Shown one piece after another: positions 31,109 through 38,627 of a stretch of DNA of 38,627 bases (positions are counted from its first letter, which is position 1; the number at the start of each line of letters is the position of its first letter). Origin of the DNA: Acidobacteriaceae bacterium (lineage in GTDB: Bacteria; Acidobacteriota; Terriglobia; Terriglobales; Acidobacteriaceae); the NCBI GenBank assembly GCA_030039035.1, contig JASHQQ010000110.1, positions 1 to 38,627 on the forward strand. Reading direction: 5' to 3'. Both the position numbers and the translations under genes were made by a program. Under the pieces are notes generated by a model. It did no database searches. It had not been told where the DNA came from and worked only from the letters and a program-made list of their open reading frames with translations.

Positions 31109-31320
31109 AATAGGGGCTGCGGATTTCACCGGGGATTTACGGCGCGCCGGTCACGTTTTCACCGTGTCCGTGTCCATAGAGAGTGGAAGAACGCGTGCAA
31201 CAATTCGAGCATGCACCGGGTCAAGCCGGGCGGGTGGAAAGACGCATCTACTCCGCCGATGGCGGCTGCGCCCGCTTTTCAAGGCCAGGAAACGCAAAAA
31301 CCGCAAGGCGCTTCGACCTT

Positions 31321-31446
31321 GGCGGCTTCGCCGCCGCCGGGGCTCTTTTGAAAGGCATTCGGTAAGAATTGCACAGCGCACTGGAAGTCGCGACCGCAAG
31401 GTCAGGGCCGCGCGCGAACGTCCGAGGTTCGCGCCCGGGGGGAAGT
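31321..31446 (+). promoter_or_regulatory. Hairpin-rich leader before the trypsin-like lipoprotein
   Basis: Within the 338-base gap (31109-31446) three compact stem-loops lie in the last 126 bases. They are GGCGGC-TTC-GCCGCC (31321-31335), GACC-GCAA-GGTC with a GNRA loop (31392-31403), and GCGCGAAC-GTCCGAG-GTTCGCGC, a perfect 8-bp stem (31412-31434). The last is immediately followed by the GGGGGGAAG ribosome site of the gene at 31447. The first part of the gap (31109-31320) shows nothing I recognise. A cis-regulatory RNA is possible. Confidence 0.45.
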
Positions 31447-33696
31447 ATGCGCGGAAAGCTGCTGTTCCGGGTCGCCCTTTTCTCCGCCGGACCGCTTGCG
31501 GCGGCGCTGGCCATGGCCGGCTGCGGGGGCGGGGGCAGCGCCAGCGCGAATTCCAGCAACCCGAACCTTTCCGTCGCGCCGGGAACCGGTTCGATCGACA
31601 CCAATTGCACCGGCTGCAATGCGACCAACTCCAGCGGGGCGCCGGTGGAGCAGTTTTCGGCGACGCTTTCGAATGGAAATACGGCTTCCGTCACCTGGGC
31701 GGTTTCCGGCGGCGATGCAAGTACGGGGGCGGGGACGATTTCGTCCTCTGGCCAGTACAGCCCGCCCAGCTATCTGACGGCCGACGGCGTTCAGGTCACC
31801 GTAACGGCGACGCTGGCCTCGAGCTCCACCACCGCCAGCGCCATGCTGACCGTGACGCCCGGATTCCTGCAGCCCCTGACGCCGGAAAATGTTGCGCTTG
31901 GCGCCGGCGCCACAGTGACGGTGAAGGGATATATTGCCGAGGCCGGCGGCAGCACGGGGATCAACTTCGCGGTCTCGAACTCCGCCACCGGGTCGAGCGG
32001 CGGCGAGGGCGCGCTGAGCGCGCCGTCCTGCCAGCGCGGCGCGCAGAGCTTTACCCACTGCAGCGTCACCTATACCGCGCCCCCGGCGGTCTCTTCGACG
32101 GGCGCTACGTACATCGTGGCCACGGTGGGAACCTCGGCGTCGAAGACATCGGCCGAAGTGCTCGTCAATACGGCGGACATCGCCAGCAATCCGGCGACTC
32201 ACGAAGGCCAGCTACCCCTGGCCGTGGATCTGGGAAGCTCCGGCGGCAACAACAACGACTACGACACATCGGGCAACCAGATCGTCGACTGCTGCAGCGG
32301 CACGCTGGGCTCGCTGCTTGAGGGCAGCGACGGCGTGCAATACCTTCTGAGCAACAACCACGTTCTGGCACGCAGCGACCACGCCTCGGTCGGCGATCGC
32401 ATCATTCAGCCGGGTCTGATCGACGCCAATTGCACGCCCAACGGCGAGCCGGGATCCCAGACCACCGTGGTGGGATCGTTGACCGGCTGGCTCTCGCTGA
32501 AGTCGGCGGAGACCAATGCGGATGCGGCCATCGCGCAGGTGGCAGCCGGAGCCGTGAGCCCGACCGGCGACATTCTGGAACTCGGGCCGAGGCAGCCGGA
32601 CGGCACCCTGGCCGCGGCTGCGCCGGGCGTTTCGTCGAGCGGAGGCAAGGGAGAAACGGCATCGCTGCAGATGAAGGTGGCCAAGAGCGGCCGGACCACC
32701 GGTCTGACCTGCGCGGCCATTTCCGCGCTGGACCTGGACGTGAGCGTCGATTATTTCTCCGATTGCGCCGAGACCAAGCCCTATTTGACCAAAACCTACA
32801 CGAACCAGCTCGCCATCAGCGGAAACGAGTTCAGCGACGCAGGCGACTCCGGGTCGCTGGTGGTCGATACCGGCGACGCCGAACCGGTGGGCCTGTTTTT
32901 CGCCGGCGGAACCGACGCCTCGGGCGTGGGCGAGGGAGTGGCCAGTCCGGCGCCCGACGTGCTGAACGAACTGAGCGCCCAGGTGGGCAGCGGCACGACT
33001 TATGCGTTTGTGGGCACAGCCGACCACGCCGTGAGCTGCCTGAATTATGGCGACGGCACGGTGAACGCAGCGCAGGCGCGCGAACTCTCCGACGAGCAGA
33101 TCTCGCGCGGATTGCAGGCCGCGGCGCAGGCGCGTGCGCTCGTGAATCCGTCGGCGGGAATCCTCGGAGTTGCGGCCGGCAAGAGCAACGACCGCCCCGG
33201 CGAGGCGGCGGTGATCGTCTATGTGGCCGAGAACAGCAGCGCCGCGGTGCCGGCCGAGGCCGGCGGCGTGCGCACCATGGTCATTGCAGCCAGCGCGCAA
33301 GCCGTGGCATCCGGTACGGCTCCGCTGACGAACTATGCGCAAGGCAATGCGCCGCTCCCGGCCGCGGAACTGGCGCGGGCGATGGCCATCAAGCAACAGG
33401 CCGCGGGCGCGCTGATGCGGCAGAACCCCGCGTTCTTCGGCGTCGGCGTCGGCCAGAGCCTCGACAATCCCCGGGAAGCGGCGCTGGTGATCTATGTCGA
33501 CCGCAAGCATGTGCCCGCCAACTTGCCCCAATCGGTGGATGGCCTGCGCACCCGGTATATCGTGATGAACCGCTTCCACGTGACGCGCTCGTATGCGGTT
33601 CCCACGCAATCGCGTTGCTCCCCCGGCGGGCGAGCCGAAAAGCCGGTTGACTTCGATCCGCTGCTGCGAAAACCGCTCGATCCACCCCTGGATTGA
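31447..33696 (+). CDS. Secreted trypsin-like lipoprotein with duplicated C-terminal module
   Basis: A 749-residue surface lipoprotein. Signal peptide with lipobox-like AMAGC (C26). Residues about 60-250 hold Ig-like linkers (SVTWAVSGG, ISSSGQYSPPSYL, ATVTVKGYIAEAGG). The trypsin-like domain follows, with catalytic H305 (LLSNNHVLA), D359 (NADAAI) and S468 (GDSGS). After it, residues about 567-620 and 659-712 are two related modules: GILGVAAGKSNDRPGEAAVIVYV and FFGVGVGQSLDNPREAALVIYV, each preceded by an Ala-rich helix and followed by Gly-(V/L)-R-T. I start it at ATG 31447 behind GGGGGGAAG. Target and role of the modules unknown. Confidence 0.9.
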   Translation: MRGKLLFRVALFSAGPLAAALAMAGCGGGGSASANSSNPNLSVAPGTGSIDTNCTGCNATNSSGAPVEQFSATLSNGNTASVTWAVSGGDASTGAGTISSSGQYSPPSYLTADGVQVTVTATLASSSTTASAMLTVTPGFLQPLTPENVALGAGATVTVKGYIAEAGGSTGINFAVSNSATGSSGGEGALSAPSCQRGAQSFTHCSVTYTAPPAVSSTGATYIVATVGTSASKTSAEVLVNTADIASNPATHEGQLPLAVDLGSSGGNNNDYDTSGNQIVDCCSGTLGSLLEGSDGVQYLLSNNHVLARSDHASVGDRIIQPGLIDANCTPNGEPGSQTTVVGSLTGWLSLKSAETNADAAIAQVAAGAVSPTGDILELGPRQPDGTLAAAAPGVSSSGGKGETASLQMKVAKSGRTTGLTCAAISALDLDVSVDYFSDCAETKPYLTKTYTNQLAISGNEFSDAGDSGSLVVDTGDAEPVGLFFAGGTDASGVGEGVASPAPDVLNELSAQVGSGTTYAFVGTADHAVSCLNYGDGTVNAAQARELSDEQISRGLQAAAQARALVNPSAGILGVAAGKSNDRPGEAAVIVYVAENSSAAVPAEAGGVRTMVIAASAQAVASGTAPLTNYAQGNAPLPAAELARAMAIKQQAAGALMRQNPAFFGVGVGQSLDNPREAALVIYVDRKHVPANLPQSVDGLRTRYIVMNRFHVTRSYAVPTQSRCSPGGRAEKPVDFDPLLRKPLDPPLD

Positions 33697-34586
33697 CCCC
33701 GGATTCCTGCACTTCGATACGGTATTCAGCGAATCCGGATCCTCCTGGTCGCCGGGTCGAGTGGATCGTACCCTGCCGGCATTCCGGCGGAATCGTCATA
33801 TCCGGAGGGCGATTCCACCCGTCCGGTGCCGGGTTGTATTCCAGCCTCGCATGGCGTTGTTTCGCTCGCGGCCAAATCGGTTTATAAAAGGCAGAAAGGT
33901 TCCCGGGGTTTTCGACCCCGGCGCGCGTCTCATGGCCGGAACGTGTGTTAACCCATCGACTTTGTTGGGAAGTTCCAGGACCGAAAGTTGTATGGGTTCA
34001 AGGGTTCGACTGGGCTATTTTGATTTTGAAGCAATTTGGCTCCTGGTTCAGGTTGATCCGGAAGACGATGGGGATGCGGCGGGGTCACAGCGAGGATCCC
34101 GCGATCGTCGTCCGGGGACAGGGGAGTCCCGGAGCATTTTGGGAATTCAGGGCAATTCTTGAGGCTTTTTCATATCGCCGGCAAGGTGGGGCGGTGTCAA
34201 ACTGGGTTTCGGTGTTCGGCCCAATAGAGTTCGGGAGATGCTTCAATGGCTCGCGTGTGCGCAAAGACCGGGGCCTAAAGCAAGCGTTTTCGGGTCTCCA
34301 GACAAAAAGGGATCGGTGAGACGGCGGTTCCATGTCTGACCGGAGGGCCGATTCGGCCCTGAGAAAGAACGTGACGGATTTTTCCCCAGGATCGCGGCAT
34401 TTCTCCATCCCAGGCAAGACAGCAGACCGGGTTACTTTTTTCGAGCAGGAGAACGGCTGCCATAAACCGGCGCCCAGGCCCTGCCGATGAACGTAGATTA
34501 GGATGCCGCCAGGCTGCCGGCAAGGAAACACGCGCGGAAGAGGCCGCGTTTTCCTCCGGTGAGACGGTCGGGCAGGGAGTTCCGCC
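33697..34586. other. 890-bp gene-free region before the HD-GYP regulator
   Basis: No convincing gene on either strand; the overlapping frames here (33945-34319 plus, 34085-34945 minus) look like shadow or random frames. It contains three inverted repeats: CCGGGGT-TTTCG-ACCCCGG (33903-33921), a bulged stem CCGGGGAC/GTCCCGG (34112-34132) followed by GAGCATTTT, and AGGGCCG-ATT-CGGCCCT (34344-34360). GC content appears lower than the flanks. A terminator at about 34112-34140 and a non-coding RNA are possible. Confidence 0.45.
34112..34140 (+). terminator. Weak rho-independent terminator candidate
   Basis: CCGGGGAC (34112-34119) pairs with GTCCCGG (34126-34132), with one bulged base, and is followed by AGCATTTT. 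The T-run is short, so this is tentative. It lies about 420 bases after the protease stop. Confidence 0.3.
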
Positions 34587-35780
34587 TTGGGAATGCATGT
34601 GGCAGAGATGGTCGCGCCGAATGGCGCGGGAAAACTTCCCGCCGCGGAAGAGATGCGCGCACCCACGGGATTACGGAAGATGGCGCGGATTCTTGTGGTG
34701 GACGACGAAGCGCACGTTCGCTCGATGATTGGAGCAACGCTGGAACGCCGCGGATTCGAAGTCCTGATGGCATCGTGCGGGCGCGACGCCATGGCCATGC
34801 TGGAAGAGAACAGCTTCGACCTGGTTCTCACCGACATCGTAATGAAAGACGGCAACGGCATCGCCCTGCTGGAGCGGATGCACGGCCAGCAACCCAATCT
34901 TCCCGTGGTGATGGTCACGGCCATCCACGACATCAGCGTGGCCATCGACTCGATGCGCCGCGGAGCCTTCGATTACCTTCTGAAACCCTTCGAACGCGAG
35001 CACCTGCTGTCCATCGTGCAGCGCGCTCTCGATCATCGCATGGCCCTCGAGGAGAGCCACACCTACCAGCAGAACCTGGAGCACGTGGTGCGCGCCCGCA
35101 CCGAGATGCTGCACCAGGCGATGGAAGATCTGGAGCACTCCTACGACGTGACGCTGGAGGCGCTGGGAGACGCGCTCGATCTCAAGGACTCGGAGACGGA
35201 GGGCCACAGCAAGCGAGTAACCGCTTACACGATCGCCCTGGCGCGCGCCATGGGCATCAGCCCGGCCGATATCAAGGTCATCGCGCGCGGGGCCTTTCTG
35301 CACGACATCGGCAAGATGGCCATCCCCGACGAAATCCTGCGCAAGCCGGGCAAGCTGACGCCCGAAGAGCAGGAAGTGATGCGCGAGCACTGCACTCGCG
35401 GCTACCACATGCTGCGCAAGATCCCGTTCCTCGCCGAGGCCGCCGAGATCGTCTTCTCGCACCAGGAGCACTTCGACGGCAGCGGTTATCCGGGCGGTCT
35501 GCGCGGCTCGGAGATTCCCATCGGATCGCGCATCTTCGCCGTCGCCGACACGCTCGACGCCATCACCAGCGACCGGCCCTACCGCAAGGCGCGCAGCTTC
35601 GACGCCGCGCGCGAGGAGATCCTGCGCTGCTCCGGCACGCAGTTCGACCCGGCGGTCGTCGAAGTTTTCCTCAAGATTCCCAACGAGCTGTGGCACGAAC
35701 TGCGCTCCGAGATCACGGGCCAGAACAAGCGCTTCTCCACCTTCGACATCAATCACGCGCCCAAGCCGCCGCTGATGTAG
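34587..35780 (+). CDS. HD-GYP domain response regulator
   Basis: A 397-residue protein. The receiver (about 33-150) has D39-D40 in LVVDDEAHVRS and phospho-acceptor D83 in LVLTDIVMKDGNG, with K at LLKPFE near 137. A coiled-coil links to the HD-GYP domain (about 200-380): HSKRVTAYTIALARAMG, FLHDIGKMAIPDEIL with the HD pair, HQEHFDGSGYPGGLRGSEIP with GYP, and VADTLDAITSDRPYR. Such proteins hydrolyse cyclic di-GMP. The start is uncertain: TTG 34587 (GGGAG 7 bases upstream), ATG 34593, or ATG 34680. Long intergenic DNA precedes it. Confidence 0.93.
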   Translation: MGMHVAEMVAPNGAGKLPAAEEMRAPTGLRKMARILVVDDEAHVRSMIGATLERRGFEVLMASCGRDAMAMLEENSFDLVLTDIVMKDGNGIALLERMHGQQPNLPVVMVTAIHDISVAIDSMRRGAFDYLLKPFEREHLLSIVQRALDHRMALEESHTYQQNLEHVVRARTEMLHQAMEDLEHSYDVTLEALGDALDLKDSETEGHSKRVTAYTIALARAMGISPADIKVIARGAFLHDIGKMAIPDEILRKPGKLTPEEQEVMREHCTRGYHMLRKIPFLAEAAEIVFSHQEHFDGSGYPGGLRGSEIPIGSRIFAVADTLDAITSDRPYRKARSFDAAREEILRCSGTQFDPAVVEVFLKIPNELWHELRSEITGQNKRFSTFDINHAPKPPLM

Positions 35781-35794
35781 GCGCAAACAGCCCT

Positions 35795-36292
35795 CTAACG
35801 CTCCGACTGGAGCGGATCCACCGCCCCGCGATGGCATGTCGAGCAGTTGATGAAATGCCCCTGCGGATCCGGATCCAGGTTTTGCATCTTCGCCAACTGA
35901 TCGTTGATCCCGCGATGCATGACGGCCATTTCGCGGGCCGCGCGTTTCGGGCGCTTGTCGTCGCTGGAGAAGTCCTGCTCCACGTGACAGTGCGTGCACG
36001 TCACCCCGAGCGCCCGGCTGTAACCGAGATTCATGATGGTCAGGAACCTCGCGGCGGGCGTTGTCTTCATGATCTGCACATTCCTGAAGACTTTTTCCGC
36101 CGGCTCCTGCTCACGCCCCGCGATCTCTTTCAGGATCTTCTGCACGAACGCGTCATTGGTCGCCTGCACCGGGTTTGCACCGGATTGCGCCTGCGCCTGG
36201 GCCGCTGGCTGTTGCGGCGGCGGACTCTGTCCCCATGCAAACAGCGCGAAAAGACAGGCGATCGCGACGGCGGCGCCGCGCCGACGATTCAT
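35795..36292 (-). CDS. Exported dihaem cytochrome c, reaction-centre type
   Basis: A 165-residue exported protein. Signal peptide about 1-22 (RRGAAVAIACLFALFAWGQ). A Pro/Gln-rich linker precedes two CxxCH haem motifs, C99-TH-C102-H103 and C150-ST-C153-H154. The overall layout and the helix AARFLTIMNLGYSRALGVTCTHCH resemble the reaction-centre cytochrome c-like family common in Acidobacteria and Bacteroidetes. Met residues near 122-125 (REMAVMHRG) may be axial ligands. Start ATG 36292 is preceded by GGGGAGGCAACT. Likely periplasmic electron transfer; partners not adjacent. Confidence 0.9.
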   Translation of the reverse strand: MNRRRGAAVAIACLFALFAWGQSPPPQQPAAQAQAQSGANPVQATNDAFVQKILKEIAGREQEPAEKVFRNVQIMKTTPAARFLTIMNLGYSRALGVTCTHCHVEQDFSSDDKRPKRAAREMAVMHRGINDQLAKMQNLDPDPQGHFINCSTCHRGAVDPLQSER

Positions 36293-36386
36293 AGTTGCCT
36301 CCCCAAGGACTTCCGGATCCACTCCGATCCGGGATGCCGGTACGCATTGATATAGACCGACGAGGTTCGAGGAGTATAGAACACGG

Positions 36387-37202
36387 TTAACGTCGAGCGA
36401 AGCCGCTGTTCCGACGGAACAGCGCCGGAGAGACGCCGACCACCTTCTTGAACTCGCGCTGGAGATGGCTCTGGTCGGCGAAGCCGCACATGGCGGCAAT
36501 CTCGGCCAGGCTCGCGCTTCGACCCGCGATCAGTTGCCGGGCCCGGAGCAAGCGCAGCGATCGGATATATTGCCCAAGCGTGCAGTGAAAATGCTCGCGA
36601 AAGCCGCGGCACAAATGAACGGGATGAACGCCGGCCTGGCCCGCCAGATCGTGAAGGCTCCACGCCTCGGCAAACGTGTCATCGAGGTAGTCGAGCAGCC
36701 GGCCCAGCCAATCCGGCTTGAAGCGGGACCGATCGGCGCGAAGCCCGGCGCAGGAACCGAGAAGGTCTGCCAGCCACAGCTCGAGAATGAATGCAGAGTC
36801 GCTGTCGCAATGCTCGAACTCGTGCTCGAGCGCCGCGCCGAACGTGGCGGCAAGCACCGGCGGAACCGAATGCGTTGCAAACTCGCCGCCGCCGGGGAGA
36901 CGCTTGCGAACGGAATCGAGAACCGCCACATGCAGGCACTTGCTGCCGGGCTCGTAGCGGTCCGTGTGCCGATCCTCGTTGGGAAGAAGACTCAAGGCGC
37001 CCGGCGAGTACACTTCCTCGCGGCGCCCGTGGACACGCGCGTAGTATCCGCGTTGCACCAGCGTCACGTGAAACCAGGCGTGAGCATGATGGCCGCGCGC
37101 AGCGAACCCGGGGTATACATGCTCGACCAGGATCAGGGATCCAACCCGATGCTGCCTGCGGACGACACCGAGCGGCGGAGGAATGCCGGATTTGAGTTGC
37201 AT
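36387..37202 (-). CDS. AraC-family transcriptional regulator
   Basis: A 271-residue regulator. An N-terminal cupin-like sensor domain (HHAHAWFHVTLVQRGYYARVHG, GALSLLPNEDRHTDRYEPG) precedes two HTHs of the AraC domain: WSLHDLAGQAGVHPVHLCRGFREHFHCTLGQYI and ASLAEIAAMCGFADQSHLQREFKKVVGVSPALFR (about 165-265). Start ATG 37202 (MQLKSG) is chosen over the long upstream frame, which lacks homology. It is divergent from the MacB-like permease at 37492, so it may control that gene; the ligand is unknown. Confidence 0.92.
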   Translation of the reverse strand: MQLKSGIPPPLGVVRRQHRVGSLILVEHVYPGFAARGHHAHAWFHVTLVQRGYYARVHGRREEVYSPGALSLLPNEDRHTDRYEPGSKCLHVAVLDSVRKRLPGGGEFATHSVPPVLAATFGAALEHEFEHCDSDSAFILELWLADLLGSCAGLRADRSRFKPDWLGRLLDYLDDTFAEAWSLHDLAGQAGVHPVHLCRGFREHFHCTLGQYIRSLRLLRARQLIAGRSASLAEIAAMCGFADQSHLQREFKKVVGVSPALFRRNSGFARR

Positions 37203-37491
37203 CAAGTCCGAACCTGAAACGACGAGGCGACGATCGGCCTGGCGACCTCGCTGAAACCCCAGTCGATCGGCACAGCCTGCGGCTGCGTCTCGTGGATGCC
37301 AGTGTAGCGGAATTCGAGGGAGGCGAGTCGCGCCCTGTGCAAACCCTTTCTTTCCTTCCATGTCCGCTTTCGGACGCCGGCCTCTCTTCCGGACACTGCC
37401 GCACGCATTCGCCTTGCCTAAGCCTTTTGTTTTCTGAACAGCCCATTGGCACCGCAATTGCACTGTTACGCACCGTAGCGGAGGCCTTTTC

Positions 37492-38627
37492 ATGCTCGCA
37501 GACCTCAGGTATGCGCTTCGGCAGCTTGCCAAGTCGCCCGGCTTCGCCATCACCGCCGTCCTGACCCTCGCGCTGGGCATCGGGGCCAACACCGCCATCT
37601 ACAGCATCATTCATGGCGCGCTCACCTTGCCCTATCCCCACTCCGAGCGCATGATCGCGATCCAGAACGTCTTCCCCACCGGCTCCTACTACGCCGCTTC
37701 CTGGCCGGACTTCGAGGAGTGGAGCGCCAAGTCAACCAGTTTCACAGGGCTTGTGGCCAGTTTCTCCAGCGGCATGACCTGGGACGGCGCCGCCTTCGGT
37801 CACGCGGTTCCGGAATCCGTCAACACCGGGCTCGTCAGCGAGGGCTTTTTCGACCTCTTCGGCATGAAGCCGATTCTCGGCCGCGACTTCCTTCCCGCCC
37901 AGCATCGACAGGGCGCCGCGCCGGTCTGCATTCTGGACGAGAACTTCTGGCGCGAACAGCTTCATGCCGACTCCGGAGTCATGGGCCGGGCGCTCGATCT
38001 CGATGGCAAATCCTGCACGATCGTCGGCGTCATGCCCGTCATGCTGCCCGCCGGCCATCGCCCGACCCATGTGTGGATTCCGCTGGAGACGAACAAACCC
38101 TGGGATCGGCACGGCACCAACTATCTGTTTGTCCGCGGGCTGCTTCGCTCCGGCGTCACCCTGCAGCAGGCGCAGGCCGAACTTTCCACGATCCAGTCGC
38201 AGATCGACAGGCAATTCCCCGACAACAAGCACGCCGTCGCAATCCATCCGCTCTCCCAGGCGTTCTTCGGGGATCTGCGCCCCATTATGCAAGCGCTGCT
38301 GGTCGCCGTAGGCTTCATTCTCCTCATCGCCTGCGTCAACCTGGCAAACCTGCTGCTGGCGCGCGCCTCCGATCGCACGCGCGAGTTCGCCGTACGCCGC
38401 GCCCTTGGAGCCTCGTCGCGCCGCCTTGTGCGCCAGGCCATGATCGAGAGTTTCCTTCTCGCGGCCGGCGGGGTCGCCGCAGGGCTGCTCGCGGCCCTAG
38501 CCCTGACGCATATCCCGCTTGCCGCGTGGCCCAAAGGCTTTGTGCCGCCTTCCGCCGTTCATCCCGATGCCGCGATCCTCGGCTTTGCCTGCATCCTCGG
38601 CCTCGTTACCGGAGTTCTCTTCGGTAT
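37492..38627 (+). CDS. MacB/FtsX-like ABC transporter permease (cut at right edge)
   Basis: 378 codons from ATG 37492 run off the window. The protein opens at once with DLRYALRQLAKSPGFAITAVLTLALGIGANTAIYSII, the first membrane helix of the MacB_PCD permease family, without the 70-residue charged N-terminus of the ADOPs at the other end. A periplasmic core follows (GMKPILGRDF, VMGRALDLDGKSCTIVGVMP), then the FtsX domain (LIACVNLANLLLARASDRTREFAVRRALGASSRRLVRQ). GGAGG at 37480-37484 supports the start. It is divergent from an AraC regulator. Confidence 0.9.
   Translation, partial: MLADLRYALRQLAKSPGFAITAVLTLALGIGANTAIYSIIHGALTLPYPHSERMIAIQNVFPTGSYYAASWPDFEEWSAKSTSFTGLVASFSSGMTWDGAAFGHAVPESVNTGLVSEGFFDLFGMKPILGRDFLPAQHRQGAAPVCILDENFWREQLHADSGVMGRALDLDGKSCTIVGVMPVMLPAGHRPTHVWIPLETNKPWDRHGTNYLFVRGLLRSGVTLQQAQAELSTIQSQIDRQFPDNKHAVAIHPLSQAFFGDLRPIMQALLVAVGFILLIACVNLANLLLARASDRTREFAVRRALGASSRRLVRQAMIESFLLAAGGVAAGLLAALALTHIPLAAWPKGFVPPSAVHPDAAILGFACILGLVTGVLFG

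Noticed and set aside
33945..34319. A 124-codon plus-strand frame in the region before the HD-GYP gene
   Set aside because: No start context, no domain, and it overlaps another equally unsupported frame.
34344..34360. AGGGCCG-ATT-CGGCCCT as a rho-independent terminator
   Set aside because: No T-run follows on either strand close to the stem; kept only as an inverted repeat.

Overview
The window is a GC-rich, gene-dense chromosomal segment from what is most likely an acidobacterium (Acidobacteriota, Terriglobia-like). The clues are a PadR regulator followed by tandem 'ADOP' duplicated orphan ABC permeases, a secreted trypsin-like lipoprotein with acidobacterial-style Ig-like linkers, a reaction-centre-type dihaem cytochrome c, a small protein starting MARGWESKSVEEQ of a kind I associate with Acidobacteria, and a REP-like 'ctgaagc' dispersed repeat. 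No rRNA, tRNA, CRISPR array, insertion sequence or prophage is visible. The taxonomy is inferred from family content, not from a marker gene.

Layout. 1-3294 (minus): PadR regulator and two ADOP permeases, the second cut by the window edge. 3540-4505: a tandem-GNAT acetyltransferase. 4554-6329: a TetR regulator divergent from a DHFR-like reductase and a small exported protein. 6353-6490: dispersed repeat. 6566-12462: a PLP-dependent ammonia-lyase, an exported SH3-like protein, undecaprenyl-diphosphatase and the FtsK translocase. 12468-13048 (minus): ParDE-type toxin-antitoxin. 13221-14228: membrane protein, XRE regulator, membrane protein. 14275-15624: exported beta-propeller. 15815-17271: receiver-Hpt protein and a NarL-type regulator, with no kinase nearby. 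17272-18017: a mostly empty region with one small CxxC ORF.

18175-20232: SoxR divergent from an FMN reductase, with a near-canonical SoxR box in a 19-bp promoter spacer, then a beta-hydroxyacid dehydrogenase-like protein. 20243-20900 (minus): VapBC. 20992-24686: exported esterase and an outer-membrane porin. 24726-26826: Rieske oxygenase divergent from an SDR. 26918-28712: CZB zinc-binding protein, a small conserved protein and a quinone-oxidoreductase-like MDR. 28989-31108: an ABC-2 exporter whose ATPase and permease genes are separated by 20 phase-perfect 8-bp repeats. 31447-33696: trypsin-like lipoprotein behind a hairpin-rich leader. 33697-34586: the largest gene-free gap. 34587-35780: HD-GYP response regulator. 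35795-36292 (minus): dihaem cytochrome c. 36387-37202 (minus): AraC regulator divergent from another MacB-like permease, cut at the right edge.

Most of the window is housekeeping, envelope and stress functions in one- to three-gene units. The most unusual material is non-coding or modular: the octamer array inside the ABC exporter operon, the protease with duplicated C-terminal modules, several self-operator palindromes over toxin-antitoxin or divergent promoters, and the 890-bp empty region before the HD-GYP gene. I saw no clear new multi-gene defence or metabolic system.
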